Source: Shimia sp. Alg240-R146 (GTDB lineage Bacteria > Pseudomonadota > Alphaproteobacteria > Rhodobacterales > Rhodobacteraceae). Taken from it: a DNA stretch of 64,000 nt. Positions 51,695 through 61,371 of this stretch are shown piece by piece. A program made the translations under genes and the position numbers. The stretch lies in the NCBI RefSeq assembly GCF_947331465.1, contig NZ_CAMZOK010000003.1:558001-622000 (forward strand), written 5' to 3'. Position 1 is the stretch's first letter. Each line of letters starts with the position of its first letter. Below the pieces are notes generated by a model that was not told the origin of the DNA, did not search any database, and saw nothing but the letters and a program-made list of their open reading frames with translations.

Positions 51695-53335
51695 TTAGTT
51701 GCCGGCGCTTTCCATCTTGCGATTGGCGATAACATCTTCCAGCCAGCCCAACTTCATCTCCGGCACGGAGCTCAGCAGAAGGTCGGTATAGTCGTCAAAC
51801 GGCGGGCTTAGCACGTCGGTCTTACCGCCATAGCGCACCACTTCACCCTGATACATCACCGCAATACTGTCGGCGATGGCCTTCACCGTCGCCAGATCGT
51901 GGGTGATGAACAGATAGGCCACATCCTCAACCTTTTGCAAATCCAGCAACAGCTTGAGAATGCCGTCCGCCACCAGCGGATCAAGCGCGGATGTCACCTC
52001 GTCACAGATGATCAGCTTGGGCTTGGCTGCCAACGCACGCGCAATACATACACGCTGCTTTTGTCCGCCCGACAGCTCCGCCGGATAGCGGTCGATAAAC
52101 TCGACCCCCATCTCGATTTCATCCAGCAACTCGATGATGCGATTGCGCTTCTCTTCGCCCTTCAGGCCGAAATAAAGCTCCAGCGGACGACCAATGATCG
52201 TGCCTACGGTCTGGCGCGGGTTCATCGCCACATCGGCCATTTGATAGATCATCTGCAACTCGCGCAGATCTTCCATATCGCGGCCCGCCAAATCGATCGA
52301 CAGATCACGCCCCGCAAAATGCACGCGGCCTTGCTTTTGTGGCAACAGTCCGGTGATCACGCGCGCCAGCGTCGATTTGCCGGAGCCACTTTCGCCCACC
52401 ACAGCCAAGGTCTGACCGGGATGCAGCTCGACGTTGATGTTTTTGAGAACATCAAAGTTCGTGCCTTTGTAGCGCGCGGTGATGTTTTGCACCTTGAGAA
52501 CCGGTTCTGGCGTCGGCTCTTTTTCCTCGTGTGAAATCGAACGCACCGACACGAGGGCCTGTGTGTACTCTTCCTGAGGGTTGTTGATGATCTGATCCAC
52601 AGAGCCGTATTCAACCATGTCGCCCATCTTGAGCACCAAAATATCGTCACTCACCTGCGCCACAACGGCGAGGTCGTGGGTGATATAAAGCGCCGCAACA
52701 CCGGTGTCTCGGATGGCTTCCTTGATCGCCATCAGAACGTCGATCTGCGTGGTCACGTCCAGCGCCGTAGTTGGCTCGTCGAACACCACCAGATCCGGTT
52801 CCGGACACAGCGCCAACGCCGTCATACAGCGTTGCAACTGACCACCCGATACTTGGTGCGGATAGCGATTGCCGATATTTTCCGGATCCGGAAGGCCCAG
52901 TTTTGCGAACAACTCAATCGCTCGCGCCTCGGCCTCTTTCTTGGAAAACTTGCCCTGCAGGATCGCAGCCTCAGTCACCTGATCCATGATCTGTTTTGCG
53001 GGGTTAAACGACGCCGCTGCGGATTGGCTGACATAGGTCACCTCGCCGCCACGTAAGGCGCGAATATCGCCGAGACCGGTCTTCAGGATATCGCGCCCGT
53101 TTACCCAGACTTCGCCGCCCGTGATCTCGACACCGCCACGGCCATAGGCCATCGCCGAAAGGCCAATGGTCGACTTGCCCGCACCGGATTCCCCAATCAG
53201 ACCAAGCACTTTGCCCTTTTCCACCTCAAAGCTAACGCCATGCACGATTTCGATGTCATGCGGCTTTTCACCGGGTGGATAGACTGTCGCGCCAATTTTC
53301 AGGTCACGGACTTTTAGAAGCTTATCGTCGCTCAT
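51695..53335 (-). CDS. ABC transporter, fused double ATPase (dipeptide/opine type)
   Basis: 546 residues with two complete ATPase domains in one chain. Domain 1 has Walker A GESGAGKST, signature QVSGGQLQRC and Walker B LVVFDEPTTALD; domain 2 has GESGSGKST, LSGGQKQRV and LIICDEVTSALD. This DppDF-like fusion powers uptake through the two permeases just upstream. Its ATG at 53335 overlaps the stop of the permease gene (ATGA). Confidence 0.95.
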   Translation of the reverse strand: MSDDKLLKVRDLKIGATVYPPGEKPHDIEIVHGVSFEVEKGKVLGLIGESGAGKSTIGLSAMAYGRGGVEITGGEVWVNGRDILKTGLGDIRALRGGEVTYVSQSAAASFNPAKQIMDQVTEAAILQGKFSKKEAEARAIELFAKLGLPDPENIGNRYPHQVSGGQLQRCMTALALCPEPDLVVFDEPTTALDVTTQIDVLMAIKEAIRDTGVAALYITHDLAVVAQVSDDILVLKMGDMVEYGSVDQIINNPQEEYTQALVSVRSISHEEKEPTPEPVLKVQNITARYKGTNFDVLKNINVELHPGQTLAVVGESGSGKSTLARVITGLLPQKQGRVHFAGRDLSIDLAGRDMEDLRELQMIYQMADVAMNPRQTVGTIIGRPLELYFGLKGEEKRNRIIELLDEIEMGVEFIDRYPAELSGGQKQRVCIARALAAKPKLIICDEVTSALDPLVADGILKLLLDLQKVEDVAYLFITHDLATVKAIADSIAVMYQGEVVRYGGKTDVLSPPFDDYTDLLLSSVPEMKLGWLEDVIANRKMESAGN

Positions 53336-54147
53336 CCGCGGCCCCCTTTCAGCGATGTGGTGCGGTTGAGAATCCAATCCGCAACGAGGTTGACGCTGAT
53401 GGAAAGCGTCGCGATGGCCACCGCAGGATAGAGCGCTGCGCCGATGCCATAAACGATGCCGTCAGCGTTCTCTTTCACGATGCCACCCCAGTCGGCTTGT
53501 GGCGGTTGCACCCCAAGACCAAGGAACGACAGCGTCGACACAAACAGAACCATAAAGATAAACCGCAGGCCCATCTCGGCCACCAGCGGCGACAGGGCGT
53601 TTGGCAGGATTTCACGGAAGATGATCCACATCCGCCCCTCGCCGCGCAATTTGGCGGCTTCGACATAGTCCATCACGTTGATGTCCACAGCCACAGCGCG
53701 CGCCAATCGATAAACACGCGTGCTGTCCAAAAGCCCCATAACGACGATCAGAACCGGTACGGTCACCGGCATCACCGACAGAACCACAAGCGCAAAGATC
53801 AACGACGGGATCGACATCAGCAAGTCGACAAACCGGCTCATGGCCTGATCTGCCCACCCGCCAAGTACGGCAGCCAGGAAGCCCAGAATGGAGCCTGTTG
53901 AAAAACTCAGGATGGTGGCTGCGGTCGCGATAAAGATCGTTGTGCGCCCACCGTAGATCATCCGACTCAGCAGGTCGCGACCAAGGTTGTCGGTGCCCAA
54001 CAAAAACTCTGATGATGGTGGCAACCACACATCACGGCTGACCACTTCGGCCATGCCATAAGGCGCAATCCACGGTGCAAAAATCGCGACAAAGAAATAC
54101 GCGAAGGTGAAGATTAGCCCGATAAGGGCAGCAATGGGTATTCTCAT
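53332..54147 (-). CDS. ABC transporter permease (DppC-like)
   Basis: 271 residues with about six membrane helices and the EAA-type loop (VEAAKLRGEGRMWIIFREIL) that contacts the ATPase. The ATG at 54147 (MRIPIAALIG) follows GGGGAAA. Second permease of the peptide/opine importer. Confidence 0.94.
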   Translation of the reverse strand: MRIPIAALIGLIFTFAYFFVAIFAPWIAPYGMAEVVSRDVWLPPSSEFLLGTDNLGRDLLSRMIYGGRTTIFIATAATILSFSTGSILGFLAAVLGGWADQAMSRFVDLLMSIPSLIFALVVLSVMPVTVPVLIVVMGLLDSTRVYRLARAVAVDINVMDYVEAAKLRGEGRMWIIFREILPNALSPLVAEMGLRFIFMVLFVSTLSFLGLGVQPPQADWGGIVKENADGIVYGIGAALYPAVAIATLSISVNLVADWILNRTTSLKGGRG

Positions 54148-54157
54148 AGCTTTTCCC

Positions 54158-55114
54158 CTATTTCGGATGCCGCAAGCGCGGATTGGCGACGATGGACACA
54201 ATGTCGGCGATCATATTCAGGCCGATGTACACGGCCGCAAAGATCAGACCACAGGCCTGCACCACCGGAATGTCGCGCTTACTCACGTGATCCACGAGGT
54301 ATTGACCCATGCCCGGATAGGTAAAGACCACTTCGATCACCACCACGCCTACGACCAGATAAGCCATGTTCAGCATGACAACGTTTACGATGGGGGCGAC
54401 GGCGTTTGGAAAGGCGTGCTTCCAGATGATGTTGAACATCCGCAGGCCCTTCAGCTCTGCGGTTTCAACATAGGCCGACTGCATCACGTTCAAGATCGCA
54501 GCGCGTGTCATGCGCATCATGTGCGCCAACACAACAAGCGTAAGAACCGCCACAGGCAACGAAATTGTGTGCAGCTTTTCACCCAACGACATAGAGTCGT
54601 TGATCGTCGTGACCGACGGCGCCCAGCGCAAACGCACCGAGACGACAAAAATTGCCACATAAGCGATGAGGAATTCCGGCACCGAAATCGACGCCAGTGT
54701 GACGGCCGAGATCACTTTGTCCGGCCAGCGTTCGCGATAGCGCACGGCGATAAGGCCCAGCAAAATCGCGAGAGGCACGGAAATGATGGCGGCCCAGAAA
54801 GCGAGGAACATTGTGTTGCCAAGGCGTTTGCCAATGGCGGTTGCGATGTCTTGACCTGAGGCCAGAGACGTCCCGAGATCACCTTGCAGCACACCTCCCA
54901 GCCAATTGAAATAGCGTGCGACCGGCGGTTCGTTCAGCCCGAGATCCCGGCGCAGGTTGGCAAGCGCTTCAGGTGTCGCGGATTGACCCAGAATGGATTG
55001 TGCTACGTCTCCTGGCAGAATGATCGTGCCAGCAAAGATCAGAATCGAGACGAGAAAGAGCAGAAGAAGGCCCAGCGCGATGCGCTGGACCAGTAGTTTC
55101 ACAATGAGTGGCAT
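54158..55114 (-). CDS. ABC transporter permease (DppB-like)
   Basis: 318 residues, six membrane helices with a periplasmic N-terminal domain and the EAA loop YVETAELKGLRMFNIIWKHAF. It begins one base after the binding-protein gene ends, and pairs with the DppC-like subunit. Confidence 0.94.
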   Translation of the reverse strand: MPLIVKLLVQRIALGLLLLFLVSILIFAGTIILPGDVAQSILGQSATPEALANLRRDLGLNEPPVARYFNWLGGVLQGDLGTSLASGQDIATAIGKRLGNTMFLAFWAAIISVPLAILLGLIAVRYRERWPDKVISAVTLASISVPEFLIAYVAIFVVSVRLRWAPSVTTINDSMSLGEKLHTISLPVAVLTLVVLAHMMRMTRAAILNVMQSAYVETAELKGLRMFNIIWKHAFPNAVAPIVNVVMLNMAYLVVGVVVIEVVFTYPGMGQYLVDHVSKRDIPVVQACGLIFAAVYIGLNMIADIVSIVANPRLRHPK

Positions 55115-55115
55115 A

Positions 55116-56699
55116 TTAACCTGTCACCCACATGCGCACAGGCGCATAGCTGTTCATCAGGGCAAAGCCCTTGGCGTTTTCAACCCAACCCGCAACCTTG
55201 TCGTTGTGAGCGTCGATGAAATCGTTGAACATTGGGCAAATCAGACCACCTTCGTCACGCTGGATGGCACCCATGTCTGCATACATCTGAGTACGCTTCG
55301 CCAGGTCCAATTCGGCACGTGCCGCGATCAGCAACTGATCGAATTGCTCGTTCTTAAAGCGTGTGTCGTTCCAGTCAGCTGTCGACAGATACGCTGTGGT
55401 GTACATCTGATCTTGCGTTGGACGACCACCCCAATAGCTGGTGCAGAACGGCTTGTTGTTCCAAACTTCAGACCAGTACCCATCGTTAGGCTCACGCTTG
55501 ATTTCAAGCTCGATGCCAGCACCTGCCAGCGATTGCTGGAACAGAGCCGCCGCATCAGGAGCGCCCGGGAACGAGTTGTCCGACGTGCGCAGCAGAACCG
55601 AACCGGAATGGCCGGATTTTTTGAAGTGATGCGCCGCTTTCTCCGGATCATACTCACGCTGCTCAGTTTCAGTGAACATCGGATAAGATGAGTTGATCGG
55701 GCTGTCGTTGCCAACAGAGCCATAGCCAAACAGGATCTTGTCGACCATTTCCTGACGGTTGATGCCGTGCTTCAGCGCCAGCATCAGGTCCTGATTGTCA
55801 AACGGTGCCGTATCGGCATGTGCGATAAACACATAGTGGCCCGGACCGCTTGTGGAGGCGACAGTGATGCCCGGTGCGCGAGCAACCAGACCGGCGGTGC
55901 GCGGAGGCACGCGGTCGATCATGTCCACCTGACCGGACTGCAATGCAGCAACGCGGGCGGTGTTGTCGTTGATCACAATCAGTTCAATGGTCTGTGCGTG
56001 GCCGATGTCACCCCAGTAGTTCGGGTTTTTCTCAGCGACAAAACGCACGCCCATGTCGACTTCTTTTAGGACATATGGGCCTGTACCGATCGCTGCGTCC
56101 GGTGCGGACTTGCCGCCACCCGGCTGTACGATCAGGTGATAGTCCGCCATCAGGTAAGGCAGGTCGGCGTTGGCGTTGTTCAGCTCGATGATCACATTGC
56201 GACCGTCGGTGCGCACATCTTTGATGTCCCGCAGCAGGCCCAGCGCACCGGATTTGGTGTCTTCACCAGCGTGGCGATCCAGAGTTTCTGCAACATCCGC
56301 TGCAGTCACTTCCTGACCGTCGGAGAAGGTCAGGCCCTGACGCACAGTGAAAGTCCAGGTTTTCGCGTCCGCGCTTGCTTCAAAGCTTTCGGCCACTTTG
56401 CCGTCGATGCCACCATCGTCAGCAAGCTCAACCAGCGGCTCACCCCACAGGCGGATCAGCATCAGCGCAACCTGGTTGGTTGCCAGCGCTGGATCAAGAC
56501 TGTCAGTGGTCGATCCACCCTGCAGACCCATGCGCAATGTGCCGCCTTTTTGCGGACCTGCGGCCATAACAGCGCTGGACATCATGGTCGTCGCAGCAGC
56601 AGCTGTCAGACCCAATGCGCCGGCACGACCGACAAATTCACGGCGGGTCAACAGACCCGTCGCAGCACGGCGACTGAGATATTTCAGTTCATCATTCAT
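55116..56699 (-). CDS. ABC transporter substrate-binding protein (family 5)
   Basis: 527 residues. A twin-arginine signal is visible (TRREFVGRAGALGLTAAA) with a likely cleavage after AVMAAG, so export is probably by the Tat system. The mature protein matches family 5 solute-binding proteins for peptides, opines and similar (SFEASADAKTWTFTVRQGLTFSDGQEVTAADVA). The gene has its own upstream region of about 285 bases and AGGGAG before the ATG. The ligand is not predictable, but the hydrolase and amino acid dehydrogenase upstream suggest an N-substituted amino acid or peptide. Confidence 0.95.
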   Translation of the reverse strand: MNDELKYLSRRAATGLLTRREFVGRAGALGLTAAAATTMMSSAVMAAGPQKGGTLRMGLQGGSTTDSLDPALATNQVALMLIRLWGEPLVELADDGGIDGKVAESFEASADAKTWTFTVRQGLTFSDGQEVTAADVAETLDRHAGEDTKSGALGLLRDIKDVRTDGRNVIIELNNANADLPYLMADYHLIVQPGGGKSAPDAAIGTGPYVLKEVDMGVRFVAEKNPNYWGDIGHAQTIELIVINDNTARVAALQSGQVDMIDRVPPRTAGLVARAPGITVASTSGPGHYVFIAHADTAPFDNQDLMLALKHGINRQEMVDKILFGYGSVGNDSPINSSYPMFTETEQREYDPEKAAHHFKKSGHSGSVLLRTSDNSFPGAPDAAALFQQSLAGAGIELEIKREPNDGYWSEVWNNKPFCTSYWGGRPTQDQMYTTAYLSTADWNDTRFKNEQFDQLLIAARAELDLAKRTQMYADMGAIQRDEGGLICPMFNDFIDAHNDKVAGWVENAKGFALMNSYAPVRMWVTG

Positions 56700-56915
56700 A
56701 GTTATACTCCCTATTGAATTCTTGTTTTTCTACATGCTGCGGTTCGCCCGCGGTACAAAGCAAGGAAAAAGTTAAATGGTCGGCCAAGATTTTCGCCGCG
56801 TCGTTTCCGACGCTGAACTCACCCTTCGCCATCCCCCTAAAACCGGCGCATCATGTTCTGATTCCGACAGTAGTGTCGGTTTTCGGCTTTGGCGACCCTA
56901 ACACGACGTAATCAG

Positions 56916-56940
56916 GGATTTTCTCGCTAAACGAGAGAAT
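56916..56940. repeat. Inverted repeat between the hydrolase and importer genes
   Basis: GATTTTCTCG / CGAGAGAATC around the loop CTAAA, 9 of 10 pairs. It may end the hydrolase transcript or be an operator for the importer. Confidence 0.45.
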
Positions 56941-56985
56941 CTGAAAGGACATTCTTGAAAAACGGCGGTGCACGGTCGCCACCGC

Positions 56986-58971
56986 TCAGAGGCGCGGGAT
57001 CTGCGCATTCCATTCTTTGTAAAAGGCGTAATCCCCCTCCCCCGAGGTGCGCAGGCTGGCAGTCACTTCGAAACAGTCGTCCAGACCGGTCATGGTCACA
57101 TGGGCCTCAACGGTCACTGCCCAACCGCCGCGCGCCATGCGCCGCTCCCACCGGAAATCCGCCACCGCCGAAGACGCATCGTCCTCTTGAATGCTAAACC
57201 GTTCCTGATGTTTGATCCGATGCGACAACCCTGTCGAAAGATCCTCTTCGATGCCGGTGTCGCTTGCAATTTCAAGTGTCACGCTGCGATCAGAGGCATC
57301 CCGGATCACCCGTTTGGCTTCAGTACCCTCGCTTAGCATGCGCGTCTCTCGCTTGGGGGCCGCCTTTGGCGGCTCAAAAGCCCACCCTTCGCCCATGCCT
57401 TCAGGCAAAACAGGCAACGCCAACGTGCCACTATCCACCAGTAAGGTAACGGGCTTCGCCTCTGGCCACACGAACGGCCAATAGCTGGTCGAAATCGCCA
57501 CCCGCAACTTGTGTCCCGCAGGCAAACGATACCCGCACTGATCCAACACAACCGACACATCCACCATGCCACCCACCGGCATGTCGACCGCTGCCTCATG
57601 CCCGCCTCGATGACGTAGGTTTAAGAACCCATGCGAGATCAAAGCGCTGCTGCCATCCGGCGCCACATCACACAACCGCACCGCCACTTGCGCGCGTGGC
57701 TGATCGCTCGCCAGACGCAGTTTCACCGTTGGCGCACCAACGATATCGCAGGCCTGTTGCGCCACAGCTCCATCAAAACACAGGCTCAGGGCATCATCCA
57801 TGCGCTGATCATCGGGCAATTCTCCGGGGCCAAAGCCAAAGGGAAAGAATTCGCCGGCTGCCTGTCCACATGCCAGCGCCGGATAGGCTTTGCGCTGCAC
57901 CGGTCCAGCCTCCGCCGCCAAGGCCTCAGCGTTAAAATACAAGATCTCCGGCTTGGGTCGCGCCGACCAATCGTCCAACGCCACCCAGCGCCCGGGCCGG
58001 TGATCATAGCTCACCTTCGGCGGCACACTGTCCATCACCCAAAGCCGCATGTCGGGCAGGTCTTCGACACCGTTCTCGATCCCTTTGAGCCAGCGATCCC
58101 ACCACCGCAGCATCTCGCCCAGAAAATCAATCCGCGGCTCAGGCACGGCAAAATGCGGATACTTGTGGTTCCACGGCCCGATCAGCCCTTTGACCGGCGC
58201 ATCAAGATTTTCCACCAAATGGGCAATCGTGTTGCGATAGCCGTCGTGCCAACCGCCCACGCTCAACACGGCGGCAGTGATCGCGCTGTAGTCCTCGCAA
58301 ACCGAACCGTGTTTCCAATAATCATCCCGCAACTGATGCTCTGCCCAGCGCCCGACCAGAAACGGCGTGTCGTCCAACCGCTCTTGCCACATGTCCATGC
58401 CGCCCTCGCGCACGATTTCGGGGTCCGGTGGCAGCGCAAACCAGCTCAACACCGTCGCAGCCCACGCCGGATTTTCGCCCAGCATGATGCCGCCCTTGTA
58501 GTGAATATCGTCCGCATACCGGTCCACCGTCGAGCATATCGAGACAACGGCCTTTAGTGGTTCAGGACGCAGTGCTGCAATTTGCAAACCGTTAAAGCCG
58601 CCCCAGCTGATGCCCATCATCCCAACTGTGCCCGAACACCACGCCTGCGCCGCCAGCCAGTCAATGACCGCCACACCATCGGACAGTTCCTGTTCGGAGT
58701 ATTCGTCGTCAAACAACCCCTCGCTATCGCCGGTGCCGCGCATATCAACCCGCACACAGGCATAGCCGTGCCCCGCCATATAAGGATGGGTCAGCGCGTC
58801 ACGTTCAGCGGTGCTGTCGCGCTTGCGATAGGGCAAGTATTCCAGAATGGCGGGCACCGGTCCCGCGTCTTTGGGTCGCCAGATCCGCGCGGACAACCGC
58901 ACGCCGTCAGGCATCGTGATCCAGACATGGGGCTCTTCTGTGATTTCATACGGAAACTCTGTGACATGCTG
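56986..58971 (-). CDS. CocE/NonD family alpha/beta hydrolase
   Basis: 661 residues. The hydrolase domain (about 1-330) carries the nucleophile elbow GISWGGFNG and the surrounding VDMRGTGDSEG; a C-terminal jelly-roll domain follows (CDIVGAPTVKLRLASDQPRA), as in cocaine esterase and X-Pro dipeptidyl peptidases. It splits an ester or an acyl-amide/peptide bond. Start ATG 58971 (MQHVTEFPYEITEEPHVWIT). Given the importer and dehydrogenase around it, it may process an imported conjugate. Confidence 0.92.
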   Translation of the reverse strand, partial: QHVTEFPYEITEEPHVWITMPDGVRLSARIWRPKDAGPVPAILEYLPYRKRDSTAERDALTHPYMAGHGYACVRVDMRGTGDSEGLFDDEYSEQELSDGVAVIDWLAAQAWCSGTVGMMGISWGGFNGLQIAALRPEPLKAVVSICSTVDRYADDIHYKGGIMLGENPAWAATVLSWFALPPDPEIVREGGMDMWQERLDDTPFLVGRWAEHQLRDDYWKHGSVCEDYSAITAAVLSVGGWHDGYRNTIAHLVENLDAPVKGLIGPWNHKYPHFAVPEPRIDFLGEMLRWWDRWLKGIENGVEDLPDMRLWVMDSVPPKVSYDHRPGRWVALDDWSARPKPEILYFNAEALAAEAGPVQRKAYPALACGQAAGEFFPFGFGPGELPDDQRMDDALSLCFDGAVAQQACDIVGAPTVKLRLASDQPRAQVAVRLCDVAPDGSSALISHGFLNLRHRGGHEAAVDMPVGGMVDVSVVLDQCGYRLPAGHKLRVAISTSYWPFVWPEAKPVTLLVDSGTLALPVLPEGMGEGWAFEPPKAAPKRETRMLSEGTEAKRVIRDASDRSVTLEIASDTGIEEDLSTGLSHRIKHQERFSIQEDDASSAVADFRWERRMARGGWAVTVEAHVTMTGLDDCFEVTASLRTSGEGDYAFYKEWNAQIPRL

Positions 58972-59047
58972 CATGGCTGCGCTCTCCCAACGACCTCTGT
59001 CGCCAGCTTTGCCGCAACGCACAGAATTTTCTAGGGATTTCTACCGC

Positions 59048-59683
59048 TCACCCGTCCAATGTACTTTGAGCCTTCATATCCATACGCGCTATCACGATCA
59101 GCCGCACCAGCAGCATTCCGAGGAAACACACCCCTGACGCCACTTCCTCGCCAATCCAGTCATTCAGGACGAGATAGGTCACCCCACCGATCAACGAGAT
59201 TGTGGCGTATAGATCTTCTTTCAACACGGACGGCGTCACGTTGCACAGCACATCGCGGATCATTCCCCCAACGGTGCCGGTGATCACGCCAATCACCACG
59301 GCAATCGCGGCATGTGTCTCCATCTCCTGAGCCACGCGCACCCCAACCAGTGTGAACAACGCCAACCCCACGGCGTCAAACTGCATCAACAGCCGCAACC
59401 GCTTGCCATTGCCTGTCGGCAAGCGCGTCGACACGTAAAACATCACCACAGCCACGGGCACCGCAGTGTACAAATAGGTCAGGTCGGTGATCCAGAAAAC
59501 CGGCATGCGCCCCAACAGCATATCCCGCACCGTGCCTCCGCCTACCGCAGTGGTCACGGCGATCACGGTTGCGCCAAACAAGTCCAACTCAAGCCGCGCG
59601 CCCTGAATCGCAGCCGACGCAGCCATCACCGCGGTGGCAATCACCGTCAACACAAACATCAATGTCGGGAGCTGCTCAATCAT
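59048..59683 (-). CDS. TRIC/UPF0126 family membrane channel protein
   Basis: 211 residues with about seven membrane helices in two repeated UPF0126 halves, each with a GGGxxRD motif (TAVGGGTVRDMLLGRMP, GTVGGMIRDVLC). Prokaryotic TRIC proteins form cation channels; whether this one conducts potassium or something tied to the neighbouring catabolic genes is unknown. The start at 59683 overlaps the upstream dehydrogenase subunit by 8 bases. Confidence 0.9.
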   Translation of the reverse strand: MIEQLPTLMFVLTVIATAVMAASAAIQGARLELDLFGATVIAVTTAVGGGTVRDMLLGRMPVFWITDLTYLYTAVPVAVVMFYVSTRLPTGNGKRLRLLMQFDAVGLALFTLVGVRVAQEMETHAAIAVVIGVITGTVGGMIRDVLCNVTPSVLKEDLYATISLIGGVTYLVLNDWIGEEVASGVCFLGMLLVRLIVIARMDMKAQSTLDG

Positions 59684-61070
59684 CCTCTGATCCCTCAGCC
59701 TCTCGCCGCATACCGGCCAGCGCACCAAGCGTCACCGGCTTGATCGGCGGTCGCGCGTTAAGCGTGCCGATCTCATCAATCTTGGCATCGCTTTCCCGCA
59801 CAACAATTCGTGCCAATGCCGCTGCGCACATGCGCCCCTGACACCGACCCATTCCAGCCCGCGTGCTCACCTTGACGTGGTTGATCCCCGTCGCACCGTC
59901 CCGAACTGCTTGTCGCACCTCACCGGCGCTGATTTCTTCGCACCGGCACACCGTGACGTTGTCCGCCGGAGCCAGTGCGGCCGCGTAAGGCGGGAACGCC
60001 TTTTCAATCAACGGTCGCAAACTCAACTCGAAATCCCGCTCTTCAATCCACCCCGACGTTCGACGATCCCGTTCCGGGCTATGCACAAAGCCCAAATCGT
60101 GGGCAATGGCCAACCCTGCGATCCGCCCTGACAATTCTGCCGCCCGCGCGCCGCCGATCCAGGCGCCATCTCCGGCCACCCAGACGCGTGGCACCTCGGT
60201 GCGGCCCCAGCTATCGCAAACCGGCACATGCGCTTGGATTTTGTCACTCCAGATATGAGGCACCCCCGCCGCGCGGCTGGCCTGCACATGGGGCACAACC
60301 CCGTGATGCAACAGCGCCGCATCACAGCTCAATTCCTGCCGCCGCCCGCCGCTAGAAAAACTCACGGTATCCACGCGCCGCTCCCCCAACAGCGCAACAT
60401 CAGCGCAGGCCATATGGCGGGGAACACCCGCGTTGCGCAGCTCGTTGAGGTCAGCAAGGCTGCGTTGGATATACCGCCCTGCCCGCAACATCAGCCGCCA
60501 CATCAGCAACGCCCGCCGAGAATCCCGACGCTGTCGCGTCTCGACCAATGCCACAGGCGGCGCCCCCGCGCGCAACAACTGCACGGCGACCAAATGCAAC
60601 AACGGCCCGGAGCCGACGAGCACCGCGTTCTCAACCGCCAAACCAGATTGTTTGAGCATAATCTGTGCCGCCCCGGCGCCCATCACACCCGGCAACGTCC
60701 AGCCCGGCACCGGCATCGGTCTTTCAATCGCGCCCGTGGCCAAAAGCACGCAACGTGCCCCGATCTGACGCGCCCCGTCCGGCGAGTTCAACGCCAGTTG
60801 CCCTTTCTCGATCGCCCAAACCGAATGACCCGAGAAATGGGTGATCGCCTCGTGGTCAATGCCTTCTACCAGCGGTACCCCGCGGAGATACTCCTTGCCA
60901 AGCTGCGCGCCATAGGTTTGCGCCGCTTGGCCCACGTTGCGATAAATCTGCCCGCCAGCGCGCGGCTGCTCGTCCACGAGCGCCACCTTCAGCCCCGCTT
61001 CGGCCGCCTCGCGCGCCGCCGCCATACCGGCCGGACCGGCGCCGACAATTGCCAGATCAAAGCGATGCAT
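59676..61070 (-). CDS. FAD/NAD-binding subunit of a three-part amino acid dehydrogenase
   Basis: 464 residues. An FAD-binding Rossmann motif opens the protein (FDLAIVGAGPAGMAAAREAA), a second dinucleotide fold lies near 140-160, and the C-terminal part has four Cys for a BFD-like [2Fe-2S] cluster (VCRCEEIS...GRCQGRMC). It corresponds to the HcnB/OoxA/D-hydroxyproline dehydrogenase alpha type. Start ATG 61070. It overlaps both neighbours and forms a complex with the small ferredoxin-like subunit and the DAO-like subunit. Confidence 0.92.
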   Translation of the reverse strand: MHRFDLAIVGAGPAGMAAAREAAEAGLKVALVDEQPRAGGQIYRNVGQAAQTYGAQLGKEYLRGVPLVEGIDHEAITHFSGHSVWAIEKGQLALNSPDGARQIGARCVLLATGAIERPMPVPGWTLPGVMGAGAAQIMLKQSGLAVENAVLVGSGPLLHLVAVQLLRAGAPPVALVETRQRRDSRRALLMWRLMLRAGRYIQRSLADLNELRNAGVPRHMACADVALLGERRVDTVSFSSGGRRQELSCDAALLHHGVVPHVQASRAAGVPHIWSDKIQAHVPVCDSWGRTEVPRVWVAGDGAWIGGARAAELSGRIAGLAIAHDLGFVHSPERDRRTSGWIEERDFELSLRPLIEKAFPPYAAALAPADNVTVCRCEEISAGEVRQAVRDGATGINHVKVSTRAGMGRCQGRMCAAALARIVVRESDAKIDEIGTLNARPPIKPVTLGALAGMRREAEGSEDD

Positions 61071-61371
61071 ACGGGCCCTCCCGCCGCTGCCGCGCCGGAC
61101 GCAAATCCATGCCGGCCCGCACTTGCACCATACAGGACTGCTGTGACACGCCGTCCACCTCAAGCAGGCAGTCAAAACAGATGCCCATCATGCAATACGG
61201 CGCTCGCGCGACCCCTTGATACGGAGTTTGCCGGAAACCATCGATCCCCGCCGCCAGCAACGCCGCCGCAAGGTTGTCACCTTCAGGCAACATTAGGGCT
61301 TCCCCGCCGAACTGCACCTCCACCAAAGGCGCATCCGGTGTCAAAGATTTAAGCCGCAAACCGGGTTTCAC
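61057..61371 (-). CDS. (2Fe-2S)-binding small subunit of the dehydrogenase
   Basis: 104 residues starting at a GTG (VKPGLRLKSLT). A plant-type ferredoxin-like fold with four Cys (APYCMMGICFDCLLEV, QQSCMVQVR) binds one [2Fe-2S] cluster and passes electrons between the two flavoprotein subunits, as HcnA does. The start overlaps the DAO-like gene by 23 bases, the end overlaps the alpha subunit by 14. Confidence 0.9.
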   Translation of the reverse strand: MKPGLRLKSLTPDAPLVEVQFGGEALMLPEGDNLAAALLAAGIDGFRQTPYQGVARAPYCMMGICFDCLLEVDGVSQQSCMVQVRAGMDLRPARQRREGPYASL